In this document: piece by piece, positions 8,023-17,827 of the stretch
How the letters are laid out: each line of letters starts with the position of its first letter
How positions within the stretch are numbered: position 1 is the first letter of the stretch
NCBI GenBank assembly: GCA_934541105.1
Contig: CAKTDA010000003.1
Location: 124,001-188,000, forward strand
Direction of reading: 5' to 3'
From: an uncultured Luteitalea sp.
GTDB taxonomy: Bacteria; Acidobacteriota; Vicinamibacteria; Vicinamibacterales; Vicinamibacteraceae
Length of the DNA stretch: 64,000 nucleotides
The notes under the pieces: model-generated
Seen by the model: only the letters and a program-made list of their open reading frames with translations
What the model was told of the DNA's origin: nothing
The model's database searches: none
Made by a program: the position numbers and the translations under genes

Positions 8023-9759
8023 CTACGGCGCGCCGACGATCGAGAGGCCGCGATCCTCGAGCGCGGCGAGCACCTGCTCGTAGGTGCGCGAGTTGAGGCG
8101 GAACACGAGCGGGCCGCTGCTGGTGTCGAGCGTGAGCCAGTGCCGGAGCCCGCGGCGCAGCGAGAAGCGCCCGGGCTTCGTCGTTCGGTACGACGCGGCG
8201 TGCACGGCATCGATCGACATCGTCTTCATCGGAACTTCGTCCTCGTCGAGCACGATCACGCGCCGGCGTTCGAGCCGGAGGTGGACGTCGAATTCCTCGT
8301 TCTCGTCGTCGACCTTGTCGACGAGGATGAGATCCCGGAACTCGACGACGCTTGCGCTGCGACCTGTCGTGCGGGAGGGCGCCGGTGCCGCCGCGGGAGC
8401 GGCCGTGTCGGGCGCGGGTGCCGGGGGCGACGCGGGGGGCCGGACGGTGTGTGCCGGTGCACTCGTGGCCGCAGGTTCCACCGGCATGGGCCGCGGCCTT
8501 TGCGGCTGTGGCGCGGCGCTCGGGGGCTCGCTGGCGGCAGGCGGGCCGCTCCCGGGCGCCGGCGACGGGTCTGACGGCCCTGCGCCCGCCGGGACGATGG
8601 GTGCATCGACCGCAGCGTCCGCGCGTGTCGTGTCGGCCGCGACGGGGCCGACGGGCTGCGCCGGCGCGGCGACCGGGCGCTGCACGACGAGCCGCGGCCG
8701 CCCCGCCATCGCCCAGCCGAACGCCCCGACGACGAGGAGCAGCAGCACACCTGCGCCAATGGGCAGCCAGCGTGTCGATGCTGGCTGCGGGGGGACGGGA
8801 GGCGGCACGTCGGCCGTCGTTTCGGACGTGCGCGACACGTACGCCGGCATGCTGGCGGACGAGGTCGGGCCACCCAGGGCGGGCAGCGTCAGCGGCGGGA
8901 GCGGCGTGGCGCCTGACAGGGGTGTCGGGCGGGCCACGACGCCCGCCGCATCGGCGGCGTCGTCGAGCGCGGCACGGAACTGGGCGGCGGTCGGATACCG
9001 GTCGTCGGGCCGCCGCGACAGCGCCTGCTGGAGCACCGGCACGAAGGGCGCGGCAATCGCGGGCAGCAGCGCCGAGACTTCCGGCGTCGGGCCGTCCACG
9101 ATCTCACGTACGAGGCCGGCGGCCGTCCCGCTGCGCCATGGGCGTCGTCCCGCCAGCATCTGGCAGAACACGATCGCAAACGCGTACAGGTCCGCGCGGC
9201 CGTCGACAGGCTCGTCGAGCACCTGCTCCGGGGCCATGTAGGACAGCGTGCCGACAGCGTGCCCGGTTTGCGTGAGGCTGTCGTCCTCGACAAGGCGCGC
9301 GATGCCGAAGTCGAGCAGCAGCACGCGGCCGCGGGGGTCGATCAGGATGTTGCCCGGCTTGATGTCGCGGTGGACGACGCCGACGGCGTGGGCATATTCG
9401 AGGGCGTCGAGCGCTTCGCGCGCCCACCCGAGTGCCTGCGGCAGGTCGACGACGGCCTCCCGTTCGAGGCGACGGAGGAGGCTCTCGCCCTCGACGTACT
9501 GCGTCACCATGTACAGCACGTCCGCGTCGCGCGAGAACCCGTGGAGCCGCAGGATGTGCGGATGGTCCAGCCGTGCGAGGATCTGCGCCTCCTTGCGGAA
9601 GCGCTCCAGGGCGGTGGGAGAGTTCACCGCGTCCTGTCGCAGCACCTTGACGGCCACCTGGCGCCCGAGCATCTCGTCGGTCGCGAGATAGACCGCACCC
9701 ATCCCGCCCTGTCCGAGCAGGGCATCGAGCCGGTACTGTCCGAGGCGGGTTCCGATCAT
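8023..9759 (-). CDS. Membrane-anchored serine/threonine protein kinase
   Basis: A 578-aa Hanks-type kinase. Residues 9-270 hold the kinase domain, with glycine loop G16-Q-G-G-M-G, ATP lysine K38, catalytic H130-R-D-I-K-P and D150-F-G, so it should be active. A transmembrane helix ([20 protein letters not shown]) follows at about 330-350, then a Pro/Ala-rich linker of more than 100 residues. The last about 110 residues form a charged beta-rich domain ([12 protein letters not shown] to the C-terminus) not recognised by eye. The kinase part is cytosolic and the C-terminal part would be outside the membrane. The frame extends far upstream, but the ATG at 9759 ([11 protein letters not shown]) is the normal start for this family. 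The gene is divergent from the TIM-barrel protein. Confidence 0.88.
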   Translation of the reverse strand: MIGTRLGQYRLDALLGQGGMGAVYLATDEMLGRQVAVKVLRQDAVNSPTALERFRKEAQILARLDHPHILRLHGFSRDADVLYMVTQYVEGESLLRRLEREAVVDLPQALGWAREALDALEYAHAVGVVHRDIKPGNILIDPRGRVLLLDFGIARLVEDDSLTQTGHAVGTLSYMAPEQVLDEPVDGRADLYAFAIVFCQMLAGRRPWRSGTAAGLVREIVDGPTPEVSALLPAIAAPFVPVLQQALSRRPDDRYPTAAQFRAALDDAADAAGVVARPTPLSGATPLPPLTLPALGGPTSSASMPAYVSRTSETTADVPPPVPPQPASTRWLPIGAGVLLLLVVGAFGWAMAGRPRLVVQRPVAAPAQPVGPVAADTTRADAAVDAPIVPAGAGPSDPSPAPGSGPPAASEPPSAAPQPQRPRPMPVEPAATSAPAHTVRPPASPPAPAPDTAAPAAAPAPSRTTGRSASVVEFRDLILVDKVDDENEEFDVHLRLERRRVIVLDEDEVPMKTMSIDAVHAASYRTTKPGRFSLRRGLRHWLTLDTSSGPLVFRLNSRTYEQVLAALEDRGLSIVGAP

Positions 9760-9835
9760 GGCGACAGGCCTGCCGCAGAATGCTGGCCCGCGGGCTGCGC
9801 GGGCGCGAATGGGGGGCGCGGCGGGAAACGGGCAC

Positions 9836-9850
9836 AGTATAGCTTTGACA
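9836..9850. promoter_or_regulatory. Possible back-to-back promoter elements between kinase and isomerase genes
   Basis: This is the only A+T-leaning patch in the 144-bp divergent spacer. On the minus strand TATACT (9836-9841) could be the -10 of the kinase gene, about 77 bases before its ATG. On the plus strand TTGACA (9845-9850) matches a perfect sigma-70 -35, but the -10 that should follow is poor. These assignments are by eye only. Confidence 0.3.
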
Positions 9851-9903
9851 GGCTGCCGATGCCCGTGGCGAAATATCGGCACTTTTCCCGGAGTCCCTGC
9901 CCG

Positions 9904-10812
9904 ATGTTCACCCGTCGTGAGTTCCTGCGGCACACCTCGATCGCGGCTGCCGCACTGGCTGCCGCCGACATCTCGCCAGCGTTCGCCGCCCCCGAGAAGG
10001 GCCGCTTCGCCATCTCGCTCGCGCAATGGTCGCTGCACCGCGCGCTGTTCAAGGGCGGGATGGACAACCTCGATTTCCCGAAGGCGGCGCGCGAGCAGTT
10101 CAACGTCACGGGCCTCGAGTACGTCAACCAGTTCTTCAAGGACAAGGCACGCGACACGGCGTACCTGAAGGAGCTGAAGTCGCGAGCCGAGGGGCACGGG
10201 CTGAAGAACGTCCTCATCATGATCGACGGCGAGGGCATGCTCGGTGCGCCCGACGAGGCCGAGCGCACGAAGGCCGTCGAGAACCACAAGCCGTGGATCG
10301 ATGCCGCGAAGTTCCTCGGCTGCCACGCCATCCGCGTCAACGCGGGCAGCCGCGGCGAGTACGCCGAACAGCAGAAGCTCGCCGCCGACGGCCTGCGCCG
10401 CGTGGGTGAGTACGGCGCCACGCAGGGCATCAGCGTGATCGTCGAGAACCACGGCGGGCTTTCGAGCAACGGCAAGTGGCTGGCGGGCGTGATGCAGCTG
10501 GTGAACATGCCGGGCGTCGGCACGCTGCCCGATTTCGGGAACTTCCGCGTGAGCCGCACCGAGGAGTACGACCGCTACACGGGCGTGACCGAGCTGATGC
10601 CGTACGCGAAGGGCGTGAGCGCCAAGACCCACGACTTCGACGCGCAGGGCAACGAGACGGCCACCGACTACAAGCGGATGCTCGACATCGTCATTGCCTC
10701 GCCCTACCGCGGCTTCATCGGCATCGAGTACGAAGGACAGGCGCTCTCGGAGGCCGACGGAATCAAGGCCACGAAGGCCCTGCTCGAACGCCGCCTGCAG
10801 GGGTACCTGTGA
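9904..10812 (+). CDS. Tat-exported sugar phosphate isomerase/epimerase family protein (AP endonuclease-2 TIM barrel)
   Basis: A 302-aa protein beginning with a Tat-type signal ([27 protein letters not shown]). It is followed by a xylose-isomerase-like TIM barrel with typical strands [38 protein letters not shown] and the metal-region glutamate in GIEYEG. The family includes secreted isomerases and lyases acting on carbohydrates, but the substrate cannot be told from sequence. Its stop codon overlaps the GTG start of the M14 peptidase gene (GTGA), so the two are co-transcribed and probably translationally coupled. The functional link is not obvious. Confidence 0.78.
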   Translation: MFTRREFLRHTSIAAAALAAADISPAFAAPEKGRFAISLAQWSLHRALFKGGMDNLDFPKAAREQFNVTGLEYVNQFFKDKARDTAYLKELKSRAEGHGLKNVLIMIDGEGMLGAPDEAERTKAVENHKPWIDAAKFLGCHAIRVNAGSRGEYAEQQKLAADGLRRVGEYGATQGISVIVENHGGLSSNGKWLAGVMQLVNMPGVGTLPDFGNFRVSRTEEYDRYTGVTELMPYAKGVSAKTHDFDAQGNETATDYKRMLDIVIASPYRGFIGIEYEGQALSEADGIKATKALLERRLQGYL

Positions 10813-13526
10813 CGCCCCGCCGCTGCGTGCTCGCCCTGGCCGTCCTGCTTGCCGGTTCGCCACTGGCTGCCGGTGCCAGTCCGCAGGAGGTGCGGAAGCA
10901 ACAGGCGGCATCCGATCTCGCGCCGTTCGCGCCAGGCGTGCGCTACGACCCGGCCGTCCCGACGCTGAAGGCCGTGCTCGGCCACGAACCTGGCGCCGTG
11001 ATCACGCCGCCCGACGGCGTGGTGACCTACATGAAGGCCCTCGCGCAGGCGGCGCCGACCCGCACGCGCCTCATCGAGTACGGCCGCACGTGGGAGGGTC
11101 GCCCCCTCGTCGTGCTCGCGATTGCCTCGCCGGAGCGGATGGCGCAGCTCGATGCGGTGCAGAAGGGCCTGCAGCGGCTTGCCGACCCCCGCGGCCTGCC
11201 GGCCGCCGAGGAGCAGCAGCTCGTCGCGTCGCTCCCGGTCGCCGTGTGGCTGATGCACGCGGTGCACGGCAACGAGATCTCGTCGACGGACGCGGCGCTG
11301 CTCGAGGCGTATCACCTGCTGGCGGCGCAGGACGACGCGCAGGTGTCGCTGATCCTGCGCGAGGCGCTGGTGCTCATCGACCCGCTCGAGAACCCTGACG
11401 GGCGCGCGCGCTTCGTGTCCACCAACCAGCAGGCCATGGGCCCCGAGCCCGACCCGGAGCCGTTCTCCGCCGAGCACAACGAGCCGTGGCCGGGCGGGCG
11501 TGCGAACCACTACCTGTTCGACATGAACCGCGACTGGTTCGCGCAGTCGCAGGCCGAGACACGCGGGCGCACACGGTTCTTCCTCCAGTGGTACCCGCAC
11601 GTCGTCGTGGACCTGCATGAGATGGGCGGCGACTCGAGCTACTACTTCGCACCGCCTGCCGACCCGCTCAACCCGCACATCACGCCGCAGCAGGTCGGGT
11701 GGTTCGACAGGATCGGCCGCGCCAATGCCGCGACGTTCGACGAGAAGGGGTTCCCGTACTTCATCCGCGAGGTGTTCGACTCGTTCTATCCGGGATATGG
11801 CGAGTCGTGGCCGATCTTCCATGGGTCGGTCGGCATGACCTACGAGATGGCCTCGGCGCGCGGGCTCGCGTGGCGTCGCGACGACGACACGACGTTGACG
11901 TACCGCGATGGCGTGCTCCGGCACTTCACGGCCGCGATCACGACCGCACACACGGCCGCGGCAAACCGCCAGCAGCTCCTGCGCGACTTCGTGGACTATC
12001 GCCGCGGAGCCATTGCCGACGGCGAGAAGGCGACGGTGCGCGCGTGGCTGGTGCCGGTGGACGCCGATCCCGCGCGTGCGCGCCGGTTCGCGGCGCTGCT
12101 GCGCGACCAGGGCTTCGACGTGCTGCAGGCCGCCGAGCCGGTCACCGTCGGTTCCCGCACGCTTGCCGCGGGAACGTTCGTGATCCCGGCCGCGCAGCCC
12201 GCCGGCCGCCTGCTCGAGAACCTGATGGACCCGTCGATCACCCAGCCCGAGGCGTTCGTCAAGGAGCAGGATCGGCGACGGCAGAAGCGGCTCCCTGACC
12301 AGATCTACGACGTGACCGGCTGGCACCTGCCCTCGGCGTTCGACGTGGATGTCGTGGCCTACGAGCGGCCACTGACGACGCTGAAGACCCGGGAGGTGAC
12401 CTCACCGGCGGCGATCACGCTGCCGGCGGCACGCGTCGGCTACGTGCTGCCGTGGGGCACCGGGACGGCCTCGCTCGTGATTGCCGCGCAGAAGGCCGGC
12501 ATCCGCGTGCGCTTTGCCGACGCGGGATTCACGATCGCGGGCCGTGCCTTCCCGCTCGGCACGGCGATCGTCCGGCGTGCCGAGAATCCGGAAGACCTCG
12601 CGGCGACACTCTCGCGACTTGCAGGCGAGCATCACGCGGAGGTGGTGCCGGTGGACTCGGCGTTCGTCGATGCGGGCATCTCGCTCGGCAGCAACGACGT
12701 CGTGCTGCTGAAGTCGCCGCGCGTGCTGCTGGCGTGGGACTCACCGACCTCGTCGCAAAGCGCGGGCTGGACGCGCTACGTGCTCGAGCGGCGCTACGGT
12801 CAGCGTGTCACGGCCGTCCGCGTCGCGGCACTCGGGGTTGCCGACCTCACCCGCTTCGACGTCGTGGTCCTGCCGTCGGGGAACTACACACAGGCCCTGA
12901 CGGGCCCCGTGCTGCAGCGCCTGAAGGACTGGGTGTCGGCCGGAGGCACGCTGGTGACGCTTGCCGAGGCGAGCCGCTGGGCAACGCGCGAGAACGTCGG
13001 CCTGCTCGACACCACGCCGGAACTGCGCAACGGCAAGCCGGAGTCGTCTGGCAGCCAGGGCAGCGGAAGCGGCGGGGCCGCAAAGCCGGCGGGCGGGTCG
13101 GGTACCGCTGGCGCCGAGGCGCCGACGCAGCCGATCGATCTCGAGAAGGCCACGCTCCCCAAGGAGGAGCCGCCGGTGGCCACGTCGGGCGCGTTGATGC
13201 GCGCGACGCTCGACGCGGAGCACTGGCTCAGCGCGGGCACCGACGGCGAACTCCAGGTGATGGTCGAGGGGCGGCGCGTGTTCTCGCCGATCACGCTGGA
13301 CAAGGGGCGCAACGTCGGTACCTATGCCACCGGGGATCAGGCGGTCGTCGCGGGGCTGATGTGGCCCGAGGCGAAGCTGCAGCTCGGGAACAAGCCGTTC
13401 CTGATTGCGCAGCCCCGAGGCCAGGGCCACGTGATCGCGTTTGTCGAGGACCCGAACTTCCGCGCCTTCATGGAAGGGACGCAGCTGCTGTTCATCAACG
13501 CGATCCTGCTGGGCCCGGCGCATTAG
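10809..13526 (+). CDS. Secreted M14-family zinc carboxypeptidase-like protein
   Basis: A 905-aa exported protein with a signal peptide at residues 1-20. The N-terminal half is an M14 carboxypeptidase-like domain, with zinc ligands H153-G-N-E156 and H270 ([10 protein letters not shown]). Further M14-like residues follow in NPDGRARF and MNRDWF. The C-terminal half is a long region ending in a class-I glutamine-amidotransferase-like module ([28 protein letters not shown]) with a Gly/Ser/Ala-rich insertion at about 745-775. The GTG start at 10809 overlaps the upstream stop by 4 bp; the frame stays open further upstream inside the previous gene but that extension is not real. It would trim peptides in the periplasm. 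A paralogue lies at 15013-17793. Confidence 0.82.
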   Translation: MTPRRCVLALAVLLAGSPLAAGASPQEVRKQQAASDLAPFAPGVRYDPAVPTLKAVLGHEPGAVITPPDGVVTYMKALAQAAPTRTRLIEYGRTWEGRPLVVLAIASPERMAQLDAVQKGLQRLADPRGLPAAEEQQLVASLPVAVWLMHAVHGNEISSTDAALLEAYHLLAAQDDAQVSLILREALVLIDPLENPDGRARFVSTNQQAMGPEPDPEPFSAEHNEPWPGGRANHYLFDMNRDWFAQSQAETRGRTRFFLQWYPHVVVDLHEMGGDSSYYFAPPADPLNPHITPQQVGWFDRIGRANAATFDEKGFPYFIREVFDSFYPGYGESWPIFHGSVGMTYEMASARGLAWRRDDDTTLTYRDGVLRHFTAAITTAHTAAANRQQLLRDFVDYRRGAIADGEKATVRAWLVPVDADPARARRFAALLRDQGFDVLQAAEPVTVGSRTLAAGTFVIPAAQPAGRLLENLMDPSITQPEAFVKEQDRRRQKRLPDQIYDVTGWHLPSAFDVDVVAYERPLTTLKTREVTSPAAITLPAARVGYVLPWGTGTASLVIAAQKAGIRVRFADAGFTIAGRAFPLGTAIVRRAENPEDLAATLSRLAGEHHAEVVPVDSAFVDAGISLGSNDVVLLKSPRVLLAWDSPTSSQSAGWTRYVLERRYGQRVTAVRVAALGVADLTRFDVVVLPSGNYTQALTGPVLQRLKDWVSAGGTLVTLAEASRWATRENVGLLDTTPELRNGKPESSGSQGSGSGGAAKPAGGSGTAGAEAPTQPIDLEKATLPKEEPPVATSGALMRATLDAEHWLSAGTDGELQVMVEGRRVFSPITLDKGRNVGTYATGDQAVVAGLMWPEAKLQLGNKPFLIAQPRGQGHVIAFVEDPNFRAFMEGTQLLFINAILLGPAH

Positions 13527-13540
13527 CGAGGTGCGGGCCT

Positions 13541-14050
13541 TCAGGTCCGCGCGATGTAGACGAGCGCCATGTCGGGGCCTCCGAAGGCCCCGTGTGGCGC
13601 GTAGATCGGCCGCTCGCCGGCAGGCTCGAAACCGCACGCCTCGTAAAAAGCGATTGCCGGCCCGTTGCCCGGCATCACGGCCACCTGCAGCCGTGACGCC
13701 CGTGCGGCGCGGGCCTGTCGCATGGCGTCCGCGACGAGCGCACGCCCGGCACCCTGCCGCTGGCATCGCGGGTCGACGTACAGGGTGAACAACTCGCACG
13801 TGGACGGCTCGGCGGCGAGTCCCGTCCCGCCGACGCCGAGCGGCACGCCGCCGCGTTCCGCGATCGAGAAGCCGAACCACCTGTCGGTACGCGCGATCTC
13901 GCGCCGCAGGCGGTCGGCCCCATACCAGTGCGCAATCACGCGCGCGACATAGGCATCCCCGACGAGCGGCTCGTACGCCTGCCGCGTCGCGCGCGTGCAG
14001 ATGTCCGCGATGGATGGCACGTCGGCGTCTGTCGCCGCCCTGATCCGCAT
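13541..14050 (-). CDS. GNAT-family N-acetyltransferase
   Basis: A 169-aa protein with a complete GNAT fold: N-terminal strand MRIRAATDADVPSIADI, the acetyl-CoA-binding motif V-D-P-R-C-Q-R-Q-G-A-G-R-A-L and the C-terminal FYEACGF motif. The acceptor substrate is unknown. The ATG at 14050 matches where GNAT folds normally begin. A GTG at 14101 in frame would add 17 residues and place the start 8 bases from the stop of the upstream lipase gene, so the start is uncertain. It is probably co-transcribed with the lipase. Confidence 0.8.
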   Translation of the reverse strand: MRIRAATDADVPSIADICTRATRQAYEPLVGDAYVARVIAHWYGADRLRREIARTDRWFGFSIAERGGVPLGVGGTGLAAEPSTCELFTLYVDPRCQRQGAGRALVADAMRQARAARASRLQVAVMPGNGPAIAFYEACGFEPAGERPIYAPHGAFGGPDMALVYIART

Positions 14051-14108
14051 CGTCCCGGCCGTCGCGTGCCCGGAGGCGAGTGAGGCGCCAACATCGGTCA
14101 CGATTCAC

Positions 14109-15014
14109 TCACCCGACGAGCGACATGAAGCCGCAGCTGGCGGCTGGCGCCGGCGCCGTGCCGCTCGTGATGACGGCCATGAGGATCTCGGCGAGGTACG
14201 CATGGCCCTGGTCGTTCGGGTGGAAGCCGTCAGGCGAGTAGGTGCCGGGTTGATACGAGCGCGCGTCGCACATGACGTCGACGACGGGGACGCGGCTCGC
14301 GAGCGGGTTGATGGCTTCGCGGGTGAGCCGCACGGCCACTTCCTGCACGACGCGACGCTCGGCCACCGGCCTGTTGGCCACGTACGGCAGGGCGCTGAGG
14401 TTCGGCAGGTTGAGCACGACGACGAACGACGAGGGCGCGCGGTTGCGGATGGTGTCGAGCAGCCGCCCGTAGTCGCGTGCGAACGCCTGCACCTGCTGCG
14501 AGAGGTACGCCGAGGGGTCGCTGCCGCCGCGTCCGGCACCAATCGCACTCGCAATCGTGTTCGTGTCGTTCCCTCCCGCAAACACCGTGACCAGCGTCGT
14601 CTGGGCCGGAACGAAAGGCGCGAGGTGTGTGAGGAAGTTGCCGGGAATCCCGCGACCGAGCTCGTTGCCGAGTGCCTGCACGTCGGGGCCGAGGACGGCG
14701 CCCGGCAGGGCCAGGTTCGTGAGCGTCACCGTCCGGGAGTCCGCGAGCCGGCGCTGGATCAGGCCGACGTACCCCGTGGACGACCGGCAGTCGCTCGCAA
14801 ACGGCACGCACGGCACGCTGGCGCCCACGCCCGCGGCGTCGCTGGCGCCGATGGCCGTGTACACGACGGCGGTCGATCCGGTGGGCGGCGTCGGGCTCGT
14901 GGGCGTGCCGCCGCCCTCGTCGCTTGTCGAACAGGCGGTCAGCGCGGCGATCAGCACCGCCACGACCACGCTGGTATGATGCGCCCGAACCCTCGTTCCC
15001 CCTCGTATCCCCAT
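14109..15014 (-). CDS. SGNH/GDSL-family hydrolase lipoprotein
   Basis: A 301-aa exported lipoprotein with the lipobox LTAC near residue 29, then a Ser/Gly/Thr/Pro linker. The SGNH hydrolase domain has block I with the nucleophile serine in YTAIGASDAAG, block III GGND and block V DGFHPND with the catalytic Asp and His. It probably hydrolyses an acyl or acetyl ester in the periplasm or on the surface. The chosen ATG at 15014 shares two bases with the ATG of the divergent M14 gene, which leaves no intergenic space. One of the two starts may lie further inside its gene. Confidence 0.8.
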   Translation of the reverse strand: MGIRGGTRVRAHHTSVVVAVLIAALTACSTSDEGGGTPTSPTPPTGSTAVVYTAIGASDAAGVGASVPCVPFASDCRSSTGYVGLIQRRLADSRTVTLTNLALPGAVLGPDVQALGNELGRGIPGNFLTHLAPFVPAQTTLVTVFAGGNDTNTIASAIGAGRGGSDPSAYLSQQVQAFARDYGRLLDTIRNRAPSSFVVVLNLPNLSALPYVANRPVAERRVVQEVAVRLTREAINPLASRVPVVDVMCDARSYQPGTYSPDGFHPNDQGHAYLAEILMAVITSGTAPAPAASCGFMSLVG

Positions 15015-17793
15015 GCGTAGATTCCGGCTCCGATTCCCGTCCGCGGCAGCGACCCGTGCGCTGCTCGTTTCGTGTCTCCTTGGCGTCACCGTGGCGGCAT
15101 CCCGCAGCGACGCACTCGCGAGGCCGCAGGCGGCGCCGGCACCGCAGGCGCCGTCGCCCGCGGCGACGCGCGTCACGACGCCGAACGAGCAGTTCGGTTT
15201 CGCGATTGGCGACGACTACCAGCTCGCGACGTACGAGCAGCTGACGGCCTACTGGCGCAAGCTCGACGCCGAGTCCGATCGCATGGCGCTCGTGGACATC
15301 GGCAGGACGGCCGAGGGCCGCACCCAGTTGATGGCGATCATCACCTCGCCCGCCAACCACCGCAAGCTGGAGAGGCTGAAGACGATCGCTCGACGGCTTG
15401 CGCGCGCCGAGGACGTGACGACCGAGGCAGAGGCCCGCGCGCTCGCGGCCGAGGGCAAGGCCGTCGTCTGGATCGACGGCGGGCTCCACGCGAACGAGAC
15501 GCTCGGCGCCCAGCAGCTGATCGAGACCGTGTACCAGCTCGTGAGCGGCACCGACGCCGAGACCACGCGGATCCTCGACGACGTCGTGGTCCTCGCCGTG
15601 CACGCGAATCCGGACGGGCACGACCTCGTCGCCAACTGGTACCTGCGCGAGCGCGACCCGCTGAAGCGATCGCTCGACGACATCCCGCGCCTCTACCAGA
15701 AGTACGCGGGGCACGACAACAACCGCGACTCGTACATGACGGCGCTCGCCGAGACGAAGAACATGAGCCGCGTGCTGTTCCGCGAGTGGTTCCCGCAGAT
15801 CATGTACAACCATCACCAGACCGGGCCCGCCGGCACGGTGATGTTCGCCCCGCCCTTCCGCGATCCCTTCAACTACGTGTTCGACCCGCTGATCCCGACA
15901 AGCATCGACCTCGTCGGCGCCGCGATGCACACGCGGTTCGCAGCCGAATCGAAGCCGGGCGTGACGATGCGGCGGGGGGCCAACTACTCGACGTGGTGGA
16001 ACGGCGGCCTGCGGACGACCGTGTACTTCCACAACATGATCGGGCTGCTCACCGAGACGATCGGCAACCCGACGCCCATGGCCATCCCGTTCCGGCCCGA
16101 GCGCCAGCTGCCGAGCAACGACCTGCCGTATCCCATCGAACCGCAGCGCTGGCACATGCGCCAGAGCATCGAGTACTCGCTCACCGCCAACCGCGCGGTG
16201 CTCGACGTCGCATCGCGTCACCGCGAGCAGTTCCTCTTCAACATCTGGCGCATGGGCCGCAACGCCATCGAGCGCGGCCAGCGCGACACGTGGACGATGT
16301 ACCCGAGGCGCCTCGAGAAGGTGCAGCAGGCCCTGGCGTCGTCCTCGTCGGACATGCCGCGGCAGGTGGCTGGCGAGGCGCCTCGAGCGCTGTTCGACAA
16401 GGTCCTGCGCGACCCGGCGCTTCGCGATCCTCGCGGTTACGTGATGAGCGCCGACCAGGCCGACATGCCCACGGCCGTCGCCTTCGCGAACGCACTCGTG
16501 CGGGCAGGCGTCACCGTCCACCGCGCGACCGCGCCGTTCACGGTGGCCGGCAAGGCCTATCCGGCGGGATCGATCGTCGTGAAGACCGAGCAGGCCTTCA
16601 GGCCGCACGTGCTCGACATGTTCGAGCCGCAGGATCACCCCGACGACTTCCGGTATCCGGGTGGCCCACCGATCCCGCCGTACGACAGCGCCGGCTGGAC
16701 GCTCGCCTACCAGATGGGCGTGCAGTTCGACCGCGTCCTCGACGGCTTCGACGGGCCGTTCGAACCCGTCGCCGACGAACTCCCGGTTCCTCCCGGGCGC
16801 GTGACGGGCGCACCGGCAGCCACCTCGTACGTCTTCGCGCACACGAGCAACCAGGCGTTCCGTGCCGTCAACAGGCTGCTCGCGGCGGGCGAACGGGTGG
16901 AGTGGCTCGATGATGCCCGCTTCCGCGTGGCGGCCGGCGACGGCACGCGGGCCCGGCTCGAGGCGCTTGCGAAGGAGACCGGCGTGTCGTTCGAGGGCGT
17001 CGCCGGTGCGCCTGCGGCCGGGCGTGTGCTGAAACCGGTGCGCATCGGGCTCTGGGATCGCTACGGCGGCTCGATGCCGTCCGGTTGGCTGCGGCTCGTG
17101 CTCGAAGAGTTCGAGTTCCCTTACGAAGTGGTGTATCCGCCGCAGCTCGACGCGGGCGGCCTTGCGTCGCGCTTCGACGTGCTGATCTTCCCCGACGGCG
17201 GCATCCCGGAGCAGGAGGGCGGGTGGGGTTCGCGCCGGCCGCGCAGCGAGAACATCCCTGACGAGTACAGGGCGCGCATCGGGTCGTTCACGAAGGAGGC
17301 CACGCTGCCGCAGATCCGCACGTTCCTCGAGCAGGGCGGCACCGTCCTGACGATCGGCGGATCCACGTCGCTGGCCGGGCACCTCGGGCTGCCCGTGGGG
17401 AACAAGCTCGTGGACGCGAGCGGGGCGCCACTGCGCACCGAGCAGTACTACATCCCCGGCTCCATCCTGCGCGTGAAGGTGGATACGGCGCGGCCCGTCG
17501 CACACGGCATGCGCGAGCACGCCGACGTCTACTTCGACAACAGCCCGGTGTTCACGCTGCCCGCGGATGCCGCGGCACGCGGCATCACGCCGATTGCCTG
17601 GTTCGACAGCCCGACGCCACTTCGCAGCGGATGGGCGTGGGGCCAGCAGCACCTCGACGGCGGCGTGGCCATCGCCGAGGCGCGGGTGGGCCAGGGCCGG
17701 CTGCTGCTGTTCGGCCCGGAGATCACGTTCAGGTCCCAGCCGCACGGCACGTTCAAGTTCCTGTTCAACGGCATTCACCTCGCCGCGCGATGA
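15013..17793 (+). CDS. Secreted M14-family zinc carboxypeptidase-like protein (second copy)
   Basis: A 926-aa exported protein with the same architecture as the product of 10809-13526. It has a signal peptide at about 1-35, an Ala/Pro linker, an M14-like domain with zinc ligands H159-A-N-E162 and H267/H268 (MYNHHQTGP), and a C-terminal amidotransferase-like module (FDVLIFPDGGIPEQEGG, FLEQGGTVLTIGGSTSLAG). Divergence between the two copies suggests different substrate preferences. A GC-rich hairpin follows the stop. No ribosome-binding site is visible before the ATG at 15013, which overlaps the start codon of the divergent lipase gene. Confidence 0.82.
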   Translation: MRRFRLRFPSAAATRALLVSCLLGVTVAASRSDALARPQAAPAPQAPSPAATRVTTPNEQFGFAIGDDYQLATYEQLTAYWRKLDAESDRMALVDIGRTAEGRTQLMAIITSPANHRKLERLKTIARRLARAEDVTTEAEARALAAEGKAVVWIDGGLHANETLGAQQLIETVYQLVSGTDAETTRILDDVVVLAVHANPDGHDLVANWYLRERDPLKRSLDDIPRLYQKYAGHDNNRDSYMTALAETKNMSRVLFREWFPQIMYNHHQTGPAGTVMFAPPFRDPFNYVFDPLIPTSIDLVGAAMHTRFAAESKPGVTMRRGANYSTWWNGGLRTTVYFHNMIGLLTETIGNPTPMAIPFRPERQLPSNDLPYPIEPQRWHMRQSIEYSLTANRAVLDVASRHREQFLFNIWRMGRNAIERGQRDTWTMYPRRLEKVQQALASSSSDMPRQVAGEAPRALFDKVLRDPALRDPRGYVMSADQADMPTAVAFANALVRAGVTVHRATAPFTVAGKAYPAGSIVVKTEQAFRPHVLDMFEPQDHPDDFRYPGGPPIPPYDSAGWTLAYQMGVQFDRVLDGFDGPFEPVADELPVPPGRVTGAPAATSYVFAHTSNQAFRAVNRLLAAGERVEWLDDARFRVAAGDGTRARLEALAKETGVSFEGVAGAPAAGRVLKPVRIGLWDRYGGSMPSGWLRLVLEEFEFPYEVVYPPQLDAGGLASRFDVLIFPDGGIPEQEGGWGSRRPRSENIPDEYRARIGSFTKEATLPQIRTFLEQGGTVLTIGGSTSLAGHLGLPVGNKLVDASGAPLRTEQYYIPGSILRVKVDTARPVAHGMREHADVYFDNSPVFTLPADAAARGITPIAWFDSPTPLRSGWAWGQQHLDGGVAIAEARVGQGRLLLFGPEITFRSQPHGTFKFLFNGIHLAAR

Positions 17794-17798
17794 ATGCC

Positions 17799-17821
17799 GG
17801 GCGCGCTCCCCGAGCGCGCCC
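17799..17821. terminator. Perfect 10-bp GC hairpin between convergent genes
   Basis: The arms gggcgcgctc (17799-17808) and gagcgcgccc (17812-17821) are exactly complementary around a 3-base loop. The hairpin lies in the 34-bp space between the stop codons of the M14 peptidase and the convergent amidohydrolase, so it can serve both strands. There is no clear T-run, so it may need a termination factor. Confidence 0.6.
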
Positions 17822-17827
17822 CTGTTG

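Noticed and set aside
14230..17778. Long antisense open frame (about 1180 codons) opposite the M14 peptidase gene
   Set aside because: It is a shadow of the plus-strand gene in a very G+C-rich genome; the translation is Arg/His/Ala-rich without domains.
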